From positions 1-47,939 of the forward strand of contig JAETOP010000015.1 of the NCBI GenBank assembly GCA_021771675.1: a stretch of DNA of 47,939 nucleotides, in the 5' to 3' direction. The translations under genes and the position numbers were made by a program. Positions 8,083 through 16,715 of this stretch are shown one piece after another. The notes beneath the pieces are model-generated. The model saw nothing but the letters and a program-made list of their open reading frames with translations. It was not told the DNA's origin and did no database searches. Position 1 is the first letter of the stretch; every line of letters starts with the position of its first letter. This DNA comes from Oscillospiraceae bacterium (GTDB lineage Bacteria; Bacillota_A; Clostridia; Oscillospirales; Oscillospiraceae).

Positions 8083-9213
8083 ATGAAACTCACAGATTTG
8101 CTGGAACAGATGCACCTACAGACTTTTCACCGGCATATTGGCTGCAACGAGCTGCGGGAAGACGTGTGTGTCCTCGTGGGGGCGCAGAGCGCCGTGACAG
8201 AGCAGCACATCCGCATCCTTCCAGTGCGGCTGCTGGCGGAGCATCTGCCGACGGCGGCAATGACCAGAAGCTGCCTGTTCTGCGTGGGGAAACCCGATGA
8301 GAAAATGCCGATTCTGCCGGAAGAATGCAGTGTGGTGTGTTTCCGCTGTGATGAAACAGAACTGTGTGTGGCCACCCAGAGGGCGATCTATGCCCTGCTC
8401 CGGAAGGCGGGCGCCTTTGTGGGACGGGAGAGTCTGTTGGGAAGACTGCTGGAAGGAAAGATACAGGGAGATCAGAACGTAGCGGAGATCACCCAAGGGC
8501 TGGGACTGAAACAGAACCACCGGTTCTGTATGCTCCTGGTGTCCTTTTTCGGCAGGATCAATGAGGTTCCCTGGGGAGAGGCATCCAAACAGTTGTCCCG
8601 GATTTTGGGAAACTGCGTGGTCACGGAATACCGGGAGGAACTGATTGCTCTGTGTCCAACGGAGGAAGAGGAGAATATGCCTCGGTTCCCCCAGGAGCAG
8701 TTGGAGCAGTTTTTGGCCAAACAGGGGGCCTATGCGGCACTGTCCAACAGCGCAATGCGCCCTGCGGCCATCCGGGCGCTGTATCATCAAACCCGTTCCG
8801 TGATGCGCTTCGGTGTCCGCCTGCGGCAGGCCGAGGATAGCCGTATCTTCCCGTACGAAAAATACGCCTTCTACCACATTGTGGAACTGTGTGCGGATGC
8901 TTACCGATCAAATTTACAGATTCAGAACCTGGTATACCTGTGCCATCCGGCGCTGGGCAGGGTGATGCGTTTTGACCGTGACCATGGCACCAATTACATG
9001 GAGGTCCTCCGCAAATATCTGCAAAACAACTGCAACCTCAGCCAAACCGCCCGGGAGCTGTTTATGCATAGAAACACAATGCTGAACAAGCTGGAGATCG
9101 TCCGGGAGCTGCTGGAGGTGTCGCTGGACGACTCATCCGTGCGGGAACAGCTACAGTTTTCCTTCCATGTGCTGGACTACGCAGAGAAGATTTTGCAGGG
9201 CAGGACTTTCTGA
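8083..9213 (+). CDS. PucR/CdaR-type transcriptional regulator
   Basis: 376 residues from ATG 8083, chosen because GGGGGAGAG lies eight bases upstream; an earlier in-frame start at 8023 has no such site. The C-terminal segment with NNCNLSQTARELFMHRNTML and then LDYAEKIL is the PucR C-terminal helix-turn-helix (HTH_30), where a helix-turn-helix precedes the final helix of the protein. The preceding 300 residues resemble the ligand-sensing and GGDEF-like middle of CdaR/PucR regulators but I see no known metabolite signature. These regulators control purine, sugar-acid or acid catabolism genes, generally in response to the pathway substrate. Divergence from the CoA-transferase at 7901 suggests control of that gene. 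Certain as to family, uncertain as to ligand. Confidence 0.85.
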   Translation: MKLTDLLEQMHLQTFHRHIGCNELREDVCVLVGAQSAVTEQHIRILPVRLLAEHLPTAAMTRSCLFCVGKPDEKMPILPEECSVVCFRCDETELCVATQRAIYALLRKAGAFVGRESLLGRLLEGKIQGDQNVAEITQGLGLKQNHRFCMLLVSFFGRINEVPWGEASKQLSRILGNCVVTEYREELIALCPTEEEENMPRFPQEQLEQFLAKQGAYAALSNSAMRPAAIRALYHQTRSVMRFGVRLRQAEDSRIFPYEKYAFYHIVELCADAYRSNLQIQNLVYLCHPALGRVMRFDRDHGTNYMEVLRKYLQNNCNLSQTARELFMHRNTMLNKLEIVRELLEVSLDDSSVREQLQFSFHVLDYAEKILQGRTF

Positions 9214-9332
9214 ATGGCGCATCATTCGTACGCAAGGTATTTACTGTGATAGCTGCGCATTCATAGTAAAATTCAAACAAATGCACATCGATCTCACCCC
9301 TTGCGGGGCAGCCGATGCTGATGCATAATGAT

Positions 9333-9383
9333 GCCAGGGAAGCTCCAACAGATACTGGAAAAGTTTCCCTGGCGTTCATTTTT
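9333..9383 (+). terminator. Terminator after the PucR-type regulator
   Basis: Arms GCCAGGGAA (9333-9341) and TTCCCTGGC (9365-9373), with an inner TCCA/TGGA pairing, are followed by GTTCATTTTTG. The position, 120 bases past the regulator stop, fits. Confidence 0.55.
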
Positions 9384-9453
9384 GTGGCATATGAAAAGGG
9401 CAAGGGTATTTATTCACCAAAAAAAGTGGTGAGAATTCTTGCACATTTACCAG

Positions 9454-9482
9454 TTGACTTCTGCCGCTTTCGTCGATACTAT
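9454..9482 (+). promoter_or_regulatory. Promoter for the CapA/transporter operon
   Basis: TTGACT (9454-9459), 17-base spacer, TACTAT (9477-9482). Transcription from about 9489 would give a leader of roughly 245 bases before the CapA-like gene at 9736. Confidence 0.5.
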
Positions 9483-9533
9483 AAGAGTGAACCTCGTTTT
9501 CCTGCGACGGTTTGGTTATATCGCATACTCGCT

Positions 9534-9581
9534 GCTTCCAAATTCATGCTGAAAAAATGGATAGGCAAGGAATTTGGAAGC
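9534..9581 (+). other. Perfect 12-bp inverted repeat in the CapA leader
   Basis: GCTTCCAAATTC (9534-9545) and GAATTTGGAAGC (9570-9581) are exact reverse complements with a 24-base loop. They lie downstream of the promoter at 9454, so the transcript would carry this stem. No T-run follows. A regulatory RNA element or protein site is possible; no known riboswitch was recognised. The rest of 9214-9735 is AT-richer than its surroundings and holds no gene that I trust. Confidence 0.45.
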
Positions 9582-9735
9582 ATAATGTTTAGGTGCTATA
9601 ACGATTTAGCAAATAATCCAGCAGATTTTTTCAATTCAAAAGTGAAAAAAGCCAGGCATTGACGGCAGGTTCGGCGCACAGAAAAGCGCACAGGAATACC
9701 GTATTTTTTACTACGGATCAAAAGGAGGACGATCG

Positions 9736-10878
9736 ATGAACGAAACAAAGAAATTTTCCATACTCCTGACTGGCGACATCATTCTTGGCGACGACCCGGA
9801 GTATTATCTCAGCGGCGTCCGGAAGACGTTGGAGCAGTCCGACGTGGTGCTGGGTCAGCTGGAGGTGCCCTATTCCGACCGGGCGCCGGAGCTTGCAGGG
9901 CTGTCCCGCACGCCCCAGGCGCTGGAGCCCCTCCCCAAATATGTGGATGCGCTGACCTTGGTGAGCAACCACCTGCTTGACGGCGGGGCAGTGGGGGTGG
10001 AAGATACGCTGGCCTGGATGAAGGAACACCACATTCCCGTGACCGGCGGGGGTATGACGCTGGAGGAAGCGTCCAGGCCCGTTATTTTGGAGCACGACGG
10101 CGTGAAAATCGGCTATATCAGCTACAACTGCGTGGGTCCGAAAGAAACCTATGCCTCCGCTGTGACGCCGGGCAATCCCTATGTGAAGATCATTTCTCAT
10201 TTCGAAATGGGCATGGTGGCAAATCCCGGAGGTGCGCCGGACCGAATCTACACCTGGCCGGAGCCGGACAGCTTCAAGCGGATGAAGCAGGAGATTGGAG
10301 CGCTGCGGAAAAAGGTGGACCTGGTTGTGGTATATTTCCACAAGGGCATCGTACATAAGCCGGTGAAGCTGGCAGACTATGAGCAGATCGTGTCCTATGC
10401 AGCCATCGAGGCCGGAGCGGATGTGGTCAGCTCCTCCCACGCTCACATTCTCCACGGGATAGAAATCTACAAGGGCAAAACCATTTTCCACGGCCTGAAT
10501 AATTTTGTGGCATGGGTACCCTCTCTGGCTCCCGGCTTCAAGCGCCAGGGCGGCAGGGACACGGAGCTGTTCAACCCCGAGGAGTGGGTCAGGAAGCGGG
10601 TGGAGCGCTTTGGCTTCGTACCTCTGGACTATCCCACCTACCCCTTCCACCCGGAGGCGGTTTATACCGTGGCAGGCAAATGTATCGTGGAGGACGGCAG
10701 GATCATCCAGACCCGCTGCATTCCCATGATGGTAGGCCGGGACGGCGTTACAAGAACGGTGACCCAGGCCGACGGCGGCCAGGAGGTCATGGACTACCTG
10801 AAAAAAATTACCGAGGGTGCCGACCTGAACGGAGCTTTCCATTGGGACGGCGACGAGATCGTGATTTCGGAGCGGTAA
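9736..10878 (+). CDS. CapA-family (poly-gamma-glutamate synthesis type) metallophosphatase-like protein
   Basis: 380 residues, start backed by AAAGGAGGA. The N terminus ILLTGDIILGDD carries the GD metal motif; TLVSNHLLDGG gives the conserved SNH; GYISYNCVGP, VVYFHKGIV, SSHAHILHGIEIYKGKTIFH and GLNNF are the later CapA (PGA_cap) blocks, with histidines where metal ligands are expected. Classical CapA proteins are membrane-anchored capsule proteins; this one has no signal peptide or membrane helix, so it probably acts in the cytoplasm. Soluble CapA-like proteins near peptide-type transporters have been proposed as amide or phosphate hydrolases, but the reaction is unproven. It lies 150 bp before a peptide-type binding protein and probably shares its transcript. 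Confidence 0.8.
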   Translation: MNETKKFSILLTGDIILGDDPEYYLSGVRKTLEQSDVVLGQLEVPYSDRAPELAGLSRTPQALEPLPKYVDALTLVSNHLLDGGAVGVEDTLAWMKEHHIPVTGGGMTLEEASRPVILEHDGVKIGYISYNCVGPKETYASAVTPGNPYVKIISHFEMGMVANPGGAPDRIYTWPEPDSFKRMKQEIGALRKKVDLVVVYFHKGIVHKPVKLADYEQIVSYAAIEAGADVVSSSHAHILHGIEIYKGKTIFHGLNNFVAWVPSLAPGFKRQGGRDTELFNPEEWVRKRVERFGFVPLDYPTYPFHPEAVYTVAGKCIVEDGRIIQTRCIPMMVGRDGVTRTVTQADGGQEVMDYLKKITEGADLNGAFHWDGDEIVISER

Positions 10879-10981
10879 CTGTTTACCGGAGGAAACAGCT
10901 CCGGAGCAGGACAAGGGCAGTGTGAACAAATCCTTCCTGAGCCGAAACATGCTGTGTTCCGAAAAATCAAACCGTATTCAT

Positions 10982-11000
10982 CACCGGGGGAAGCCCGGTG
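10982..11000 (+). other. Small hairpin before binding-protein gene
   Basis: CACCGGG-GGAAG-CCCGGTG, a 7-bp stem, between the CapA-like gene and the ABC binding protein. There is no T-run. It may set mRNA processing or stability between the two genes. Confidence 0.3.
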
Positions 11001-11029
11001 TGGATAAATAATCAAACGGAGGAAGAACA

Positions 11030-12622
11030 ATGAAAGAAACAAAGCGACTTGTGGCGCTGCTGCTGGCAGTTGTGATGGTCCTGGCTATGACGGCCTACGG
11101 CATCGGGAGCGCCGAAGCATCTGCTCCTGAAGCCAGCAAATATGGCGGAAGGCTGAGAATTATCAACGGCGGTTCCATGTCCACCACCAGCGGCTTCCCC
11201 CTTGCCAGCGGCACCATCGAGAATCTGGCAAACTACCCGGCCATCGAGCGCCTCTGCAACTATGACCTGGAGGGCAATGTGGTTCCCTGGCTTGCCAAGG
11301 AAGTCAACATCGACAAGGAAAACCTGACCATTCAGATCATCCTGAACGAGGGCATCACCTTCTCCGATGGCGAGCCCTTCAATGCCCAGACGGTGGCCGA
11401 TGTCTGGAAGATCACCAAGGACAACGGCTTTACCAGCTACCTGCCCAGCGTGGAAAGCTGGGAGGTCAAGAGCGAGTATGAGATCGACGTGAAGCTCAGC
11501 GCCTGGTCCTACAATCTGGACGGCAACCTTCTGGTCAACGGCGGCGCTATGTTCAGCCCCAAGCTGTTCAATGAGGTGGGCGCAGAAAACATGTACACCA
11601 ACATTGTCGGCACCGGCCCGTTCATCATGACCGAGTACAAGGTCGGCCAGATCCTCTCCTTCGACCGCAACCCCAATTACTGGGCCAAGGACGCTGACGG
11701 CAATCAGCTGCCCTATCTGGACGGCATTGACATCATTCTGCCCGCCGACTCCGTGTCCGGCTGCAATATGCTCCGCTCCGGCGACGGCGACTGCATGATC
11801 AACATGTCCGCTATGGATTACTCCAACCTGAAGAATGAGGGCTTCGTGCCCTACGGCGAAAACGCCGTCATGAATGCGGGCCTGACCGGCATCTTCTTCG
11901 CCTCCGGAAATGCGGACGAGGACATCAGCAACGTTCTGGTTCGGAAGGCCTTCTGCCATGCCATCGATACCCAGGGCATCGTGGACGCAACCAGCTACGG
12001 TGCCTCTCAGCTGACCAACCAGCTGGCGGTTGTGGGTTCCAAGGAATATAACCCCGATGTGGTGGGCTATGAGTATAACACCGAGAAGGCCGCCGAGCTG
12101 CTGAAGGAAGCCGGCTTTGAGCCGGGCCAGTGCGAGGTTACTTTGTCCTACTTCGGCAGCGACGACACCTTCATCATCATGCAGGCCAATCTGGAGGCCG
12201 CAGGCTTCAAGGTGGTTATGGACAAGTTTGAAAACGCTGTCTACGGAAGCAAGATCCTGGTCAACGGCGACAATCTGGACCCCTACACCTCTACCTGCTT
12301 CTGGGTCGCTCCCACCACTGCCGACTCCTGGTTCCGCTACTTCAGCGATGCTCCTTCCACCATGGTCAAGAACTGCCTGGATTTGAAGGAAGCCGGAGTT
12401 GTTGACATTTACAACACCGTTCGCTTCGGCACAGACGACGCCCAGCAGAAGCAGGCGATGATGGACCTTCAGTCCAAGTGCGTGGACGAGCTGTGCCTGT
12501 TCATGCCGCTGATGACCACTCCGTCTCTGGTTCTCGGAAACGACTATGTTATGGACAGCGGCCTGAACGCCGTTACCATCGCCCAGTGGACTCCGGCAAC
12601 CGCTTGGCTGAACAACAAATAA
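11030..12622 (+). CDS. ABC transporter substrate-binding protein, family 5 (peptide/nickel type)
   Basis: 530 residues with a clear secretion signal (MKETKRLVALLLAVVMVLAM). Family 5 features are GGRLRI near the mature start, ITFSDGEPFNAQTVADVWKI (the SDG-P-TA-DV motif), GTGPFIMTEYKVGQILSFDR, NPNYW, and VRKAFCHAID. It binds a peptide-like or other small solute outside the membrane and hands it to the permeases at 12850 and 13805. Oddity: the lipobox position reads MTAYGIG rather than a -C-G- lipobox, so the lipid-anchoring cysteine is absent (a TGC-to-TAC change would explain it). The protein is then released by signal peptidase I or stays as a membrane-anchored precursor. The stop codon TAA overlaps the left end of a hairpin repeat, and a terminator separates it from the permeases, so it is likely made in excess over them. 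Confidence 0.9.
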   Translation: MKETKRLVALLLAVVMVLAMTAYGIGSAEASAPEASKYGGRLRIINGGSMSTTSGFPLASGTIENLANYPAIERLCNYDLEGNVVPWLAKEVNIDKENLTIQIILNEGITFSDGEPFNAQTVADVWKITKDNGFTSYLPSVESWEVKSEYEIDVKLSAWSYNLDGNLLVNGGAMFSPKLFNEVGAENMYTNIVGTGPFIMTEYKVGQILSFDRNPNYWAKDADGNQLPYLDGIDIILPADSVSGCNMLRSGDGDCMINMSAMDYSNLKNEGFVPYGENAVMNAGLTGIFFASGNADEDISNVLVRKAFCHAIDTQGIVDATSYGASQLTNQLAVVGSKEYNPDVVGYEYNTEKAAELLKEAGFEPGQCEVTLSYFGSDDTFIIMQANLEAAGFKVVMDKFENAVYGSKILVNGDNLDPYTSTCFWVAPTTADSWFRYFSDAPSTMVKNCLDLKEAGVVDIYNTVRFGTDDAQQKQAMMDLQSKCVDELCLFMPLMTTPSLVLGNDYVMDSGLNAVTIAQWTPATAWLNNK

Positions 12623-12783
12623 GGAAGCTCTGATTAAATCGGCAAGAGCTGACAGCGAGAGATTTTGGCTCAGACGAAAGTGTGGAAAATGCGGGAATAC
12701 TTTGTGTATTTCTCATTTTTCACACTGCACGGCTGGGGAAAAAGATCCGCCTGCCAGCCGCAGACGATTTATTCAGAGGTTCC
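12620..12783 (+). repeat. Hairpin repeat family, copy A (forward)
   Basis: It begins TAAGGAAGCTCTGATTAAAT and ends CGATTTATTCAGAGGTTCC followed by ATA; the two ends are imperfect 20-bp inverted repeats flanked by TA. The TA is part of the stop codon of the upstream gene. The whole element folds back on itself. The apical stem pairs GTGTGGAAAATG (5' arm) with CATTTTTCACAC (3' arm), closed by GAATAC/GTATTT around a short loop. It is homologous over its length to copies at 28983, 33345 and 38604. Confidence 0.8.
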
Positions 12784-12801
12784 ATAAGTAACACCACATA
12801 T

Positions 12802-12835
12802 CAGGTTGCCCGGGCAGCCGGGCAACCTGATTTTT
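12802..12835 (+). terminator. Intra-operon terminator/attenuator
   Basis: A perfect 12-bp stem (12802-12813 with 12818-12829), GCAG loop, then A and five T. It lies 14 bases before the first permease gene, between binding protein and permease. Partial read-through would lower permease expression relative to binding protein. Confidence 0.8.
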
Positions 12836-12849
12836 AAAAGGGGAACGTT

Positions 12850-13794
12850 ATGGGCAGATACATAGTGAAACGGCTGCTGGAGACATTGGTCATCCTGTTC
12901 ATCATCTCCATCATCGCCTTTGCAATCATCCATCTGATTCCCGGTGACCCCGTGTACATCATGCTGGGTACCGACATCAATCAGGAGTTCCACGATCAGG
13001 TCTACCGGGAAATGGGCTTGGACAGACCGCTGGTGGATCAATATTTTTACTGGCTGGGAAGATTCCTTACCGGGAATTTTGGCCACTCCTACTACTTCAA
13101 GCAGGAGGTATCCCAGGTGGTCGCGGCAAGACTTCCCATTACACTATATCTGGGCGTCTTTTCCTCAGTGTTTAGTGTCGTCATCGGAATTTTCTGCGGT
13201 GTGATCACCGCAGTCAAACGTGGCACGTGGCTGGATAACATCATCACGGTACTGGCCAACATCGGTATTGCCATGCCATCGTTCTGGCTGGCCATGCTAC
13301 TGATTTGGCTCTTTGGAATTAAATTGAGAATTCTTCCGACCCATGACTTTGTCATGCCCTCGGTTAATCTGAAGCTGAGCTTACAGCAGATGGTCATGCC
13401 GGTGATCTGCATGAGTGTCGGCGGCGTTGCCAGCTATACCCGCCAGACCCGCTCCAGTATGCTGGAGGTGATCGGGCAGGACTACATCCGCACCGCCAGG
13501 TCCAAGGGACTGACGGAAAGCCGCATCATTAACAAACACGCCATCAAAAACGCACTGATTCCTGTGCTGACTCTGATCGGCATGACTCTGCGCGGCTGCA
13601 TCGGCGGCTCCGCCATCATCGAGACCATTTTCAACATCAACGGTCTGGGGCGTGTCATGGTCGTAGCCCTGAACAACCGGGACTACACCACTCTTCAGAC
13701 CGGCCTTGTGCTGCTGGCACTGATTACATGTCTTTGCAATCTTGCGGTGGACATTGCTTATGCGTATGTAGACCCGCGGATTCGCCTGAAGTGA
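12850..13794 (+). CDS. ABC transporter permease, DppB/OppB type
   Basis: 314 residues, starting MGRYIVKRLLETLVILFIIS, the standard first helix of DppB-like permeases. The motif VASYTRQTRSSMLEVIGQDY followed by IRTARSKGL is the EAA loop that docks to the ATPases (IR-ARAKGL). Six or so hydrophobic segments, and a C-terminal DPRIRLK that is family-typical. It forms the channel with the next gene, which it meets 10 bases later. AAAGGGG lies upstream of the ATG. It imports a peptide-like solute; the specificity is set by the binding protein and cannot be read here. Confidence 0.9.
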   Translation: MGRYIVKRLLETLVILFIISIIAFAIIHLIPGDPVYIMLGTDINQEFHDQVYREMGLDRPLVDQYFYWLGRFLTGNFGHSYYFKQEVSQVVAARLPITLYLGVFSSVFSVVIGIFCGVITAVKRGTWLDNIITVLANIGIAMPSFWLAMLLIWLFGIKLRILPTHDFVMPSVNLKLSLQQMVMPVICMSVGGVASYTRQTRSSMLEVIGQDYIRTARSKGLTESRIINKHAIKNALIPVLTLIGMTLRGCIGGSAIIETIFNINGLGRVMVVALNNRDYTTLQTGLVLLALITCLCNLAVDIAYAYVDPRIRLK

Positions 13795-13804
13795 GGTGCC
13801 TGAA

Positions 13805-14653
13805 ATGAAACAATCTGCAAAGCTTTTTTTTCAAACCCTTTTCCGGAGAAAGATCGTCGTGGTCGCTGCGCTGATCATTCTGTTCTTCTTTATCTGCGCA
13901 GTGGCATCCCCGCTGCTGGCAACCCACAATCCCAATGAGATGATCCTGAAGGATAAGCTCCAGGGATGCTCTGCGGAGCATCTTCTGGGCACGGATCAGC
14001 TGGGACGGGACCTGTACAGCCGGATCGTCTACGGCTCCCGGATCGCCTTCATTGTGGGTGTGCTGTCCGTGATCCTTGCCGGCATTGTGGGCACGATCAT
14101 CGGCCTGGTGGCTGGCTACTTCGGGGGAATCGTGGACAGTATCCTCATGCGGATCATCGAGGCGATTATGGCCATCCCCTCAATCATTCTAGCGCTGGCG
14201 CTGGTGGCCATCTTCGGCCGGAGCTTTCTGATGCTTCCTGTTGTTCTGGGCGTTTCGGCCATTCCCGGCTATGCACGTATGATGCGTGGTCAGGTTCTGA
14301 CGGTTCGTGAGCTGGACTATGTTCAGGCCAGCCGAATCCGGGGCAACTCCAGCATTGTCACCATGGCAAAGCATATTTTCCCCAATTGCCTCTCCCCCAT
14401 GATCGTTATCATGACCCAGAGCATCGGCAGCACCATTCTGGGCGAGGCGGCACTGAGCTTTTTGGGCGCAGGCATCGAACCGCCTACCGCTTCCTGGGGC
14501 GCCATGGTCAACGACGGCTATAAGTACCTGTATACGAATCCGGGCTTTGCGATCATCCCCGGTGTTGCGGTCATTCTTCTGGTGCTGGCCTTCAACATCT
14601 TCGGAGACGGCGTCCGGGATGCGCTTGACCCTCGTATGCGGGGCGGTAAATAA
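13805..14653 (+). CDS. ABC transporter permease, DppC/OppC type
   Basis: 282 residues from ATG 13805, preferred over GTG 13796 because GAGG lies eight bases before the ATG. Family marks are HLLGTDQLGRDLYSRIVYGS, the EAA loop with YVQASRIRGNS, ALSFLGAGIEPPTASWGAMV and the C-terminal GDGVRDALDPRMRG. It partners DppB-type 12850 and the fused ATPase at 14668, which begins 14 bases after the stop. Confidence 0.9.
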   Translation: MKQSAKLFFQTLFRRKIVVVAALIILFFFICAVASPLLATHNPNEMILKDKLQGCSAEHLLGTDQLGRDLYSRIVYGSRIAFIVGVLSVILAGIVGTIIGLVAGYFGGIVDSILMRIIEAIMAIPSIILALALVAIFGRSFLMLPVVLGVSAIPGYARMMRGQVLTVRELDYVQASRIRGNSSIVTMAKHIFPNCLSPMIVIMTQSIGSTILGEAALSFLGAGIEPPTASWGAMVNDGYKYLYTNPGFAIIPGVAVILLVLAFNIFGDGVRDALDPRMRGGK

Positions 14654-14667
14654 AGGGAGGGATAACC

Positions 14668-16695
14668 ATGTCTGAACATCTGCTTGATGTAAAAAACCTG
14701 AGGACGGTCTTTCATATGCATGAAGGGGTCGTTCGTGCGGTTGACGATGTATCCTTCCATCTGGATGAGGGAGAAATAATTGCCATCGTCGGCGAGTCCG
14801 GCTCCGGAAAATCCGTCAGCATGATGAGCATTCTGAAGCTCATTTCCATGCCTCCAGGGGAAATCCTGGGCGGCGAGGTGTGGTTCAAAGGTGAAAATAT
14901 TCTTGCCCTGGAGAAAAACAGCAAGGAAATGCGCAGCATTCGGGGCGGTGGCATTTCCATGATTTTTCAGGAGCCTATGACCTCCCTGAACCCGGTGCTC
15001 ACCATCGGCGATCAGATCGCCGAGAGCATCACGCTCCATCTGGGCTACTCCCGGACGGACGCCCGGAAGCGGACGGTGGAGCTTCTGACCCAGGTGGGCA
15101 TCCCCGATGCCCAGAGCCGAATCGACTACTATCCTACTCAGTTCTCCGGCGGTATGCGCCAGAGGATCATGATCGCCATGGCTATGGCCTGCAATCCAAA
15201 GATTCTCATCGCCGACGAGGCCACCACCGCACTGGATGTTACCACGCAGGAGCAGATTCTGGAGCTGCTGCGGGACATTGTGAAGCAGACAAATACGGCG
15301 CTCATTATCATCACCCACAACCTGAGCATAGTGGCCAGGTATGCCGAGCGGGTATACGTCATGTATTCCGGAAATGTGGTGGAGCAGGGCACCAGCGAAG
15401 AGGTGTTCCACCAGGCTGCCCATCCCTACACCATGGGCCTGCTGAACGCCATCCCCCGCCTGGACTCAGACAAATCCAAGCAGCTGGTGGCCATCAAGGG
15501 TTTCCCGCCCAATCCCGCAAAAAAGCCCGAGCATTGCGCATTCTACGCCCGCTGCCCCTATGCCTGCGAGACGTGTACCAAGCCTCAGATTCCCGACGCC
15601 ATTTCTTATTCCAATACCCACACCGCATCCTGCTGGTTTAAGCGGGAGCAGCTGATGAATATGGATGCCCAAGAGCTGGAGTCGTTGGCTGAGAAAACTG
15701 TGAACAGCGACGTGATTATGGAAGTGAAGGAGTTGTGCAAGGAATTCCCTGTGTACAGCAAGGGCTTCTTCCGCCGGAAGATCGGCAATGTCCGGGCGCT
15801 GGACAATGTCAGCTTTAAGGTCTATCGGGGTGAAACGCTGGGGATCGTGGGCGAATCCGGCTGCGGAAAGACGACCCTGGCTAAGACGATCCTGCGGCTG
15901 TACGACGCATCCCACGGCAGCATCGTATTTAACGGCAGAGACATTTGCAAGCTGAAGGAGCGGGACCTGGGGGATGTGCGTCGGGAGGTGCAGTTCATTT
16001 TTCAGGACCCCTACGGGTCTCTGGACCCCAGGCAGAGCGCCGGAAGCATCGTGGGCGAGTCCCTGAAGGCCCACAAGCTTTGCAAGACTCCGAAAGACTA
16101 TAACCGTCGCATCGACGAACTGTTCCAGGCGGTGGGCTTGGACCCGGCGCTGAAAAACCGGGTGCCCCATGAGTTTTCCGGCGGCCAGCGGCAGCGGCTG
16201 TCCATTGCCAGCGCACTGGCTTCCGATCCCAGCTTCGTCATCTGTGACGAGCCGATCTCTGCTCTGGATGTGTCCATTCAGGCGCAGATTATCAACCTGC
16301 TGATCGATTTGCAGGCAAAACGGGGACTGACTTACCTGTTCATCGCCCATGACCTGTCCGTGGTTCGCCACATCAGCGACCGGATCGTGGTCATGTATCT
16401 TGGAAGGGTGGTGGAGGTCTCCCGTTGGGACGAATTGTATAGCAAACCCCTTCATCCCTATACCAAGGCGCTGCTGTCAGCCATCCCCATTCCGGACCCC
16501 ACCGTGGAAAAGCAGCGTGTGCGGACACGGATCGAGGGCGAGGTGCCCAGTATCGTTAAGCGGCCTACCGGCTGCGTCTTCCACAACAGGTGCCCCCATG
16601 CCACCGAACGGTGCAAGACGGAAATCCCTCAGCTGCATTCCTACGGCAACGAGCACCTGGCTGCGTGTTTCTACGCAGAGGAACATAATCTTTGA
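14668..16695 (+). CDS. Fused dipeptide/oligopeptide ABC ATPase (DppD-DppF in one chain)
   Basis: 675 residues made of two complete nucleotide-binding domains. First half: Walker A GESGSGKS (about residue 43), signature FSGGMRQRI, Walker B with ILIADEATTALDV, H-loop ITHN. Second half: Walker A GESGCGKT, signature FSGGQRQRLS, Walker B with FVICDEPISALDV, H-loop IAHD. Each half ends in the cysteine-bearing oligopeptide-ABC C-terminal domain (RCPYACETC and NRCPHATERC). The usual arrangement, as in the second cluster of this window (31339 and 32349), is two genes, so this is a natural fusion giving a fixed 1:1 heterodimer. It powers the 12850/13805 channel. RBS GGGAGGG precedes the start. Confidence 0.92.
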   Translation: MSEHLLDVKNLRTVFHMHEGVVRAVDDVSFHLDEGEIIAIVGESGSGKSVSMMSILKLISMPPGEILGGEVWFKGENILALEKNSKEMRSIRGGGISMIFQEPMTSLNPVLTIGDQIAESITLHLGYSRTDARKRTVELLTQVGIPDAQSRIDYYPTQFSGGMRQRIMIAMAMACNPKILIADEATTALDVTTQEQILELLRDIVKQTNTALIIITHNLSIVARYAERVYVMYSGNVVEQGTSEEVFHQAAHPYTMGLLNAIPRLDSDKSKQLVAIKGFPPNPAKKPEHCAFYARCPYACETCTKPQIPDAISYSNTHTASCWFKREQLMNMDAQELESLAEKTVNSDVIMEVKELCKEFPVYSKGFFRRKIGNVRALDNVSFKVYRGETLGIVGESGCGKTTLAKTILRLYDASHGSIVFNGRDICKLKERDLGDVRREVQFIFQDPYGSLDPRQSAGSIVGESLKAHKLCKTPKDYNRRIDELFQAVGLDPALKNRVPHEFSGGQRQRLSIASALASDPSFVICDEPISALDVSIQAQIINLLIDLQAKRGLTYLFIAHDLSVVRHISDRIVVMYLGRVVEVSRWDELYSKPLHPYTKALLSAIPIPDPTVEKQRVRTRIEGEVPSIVKRPTGCVFHNRCPHATERCKTEIPQLHSYGNEHLAACFYAEEHNL

Positions 16696-16715
16696 CTTGA
16701 CGAGGAGGAAACAAT

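Noticed and set aside
9315..9662. 115-codon frame in the CapA leader region
   Set aside because: It starts inside a terminator-like hairpin, has no ribosome binding site and no recognisable domain, and spans the promoter and 12-bp inverted repeat.
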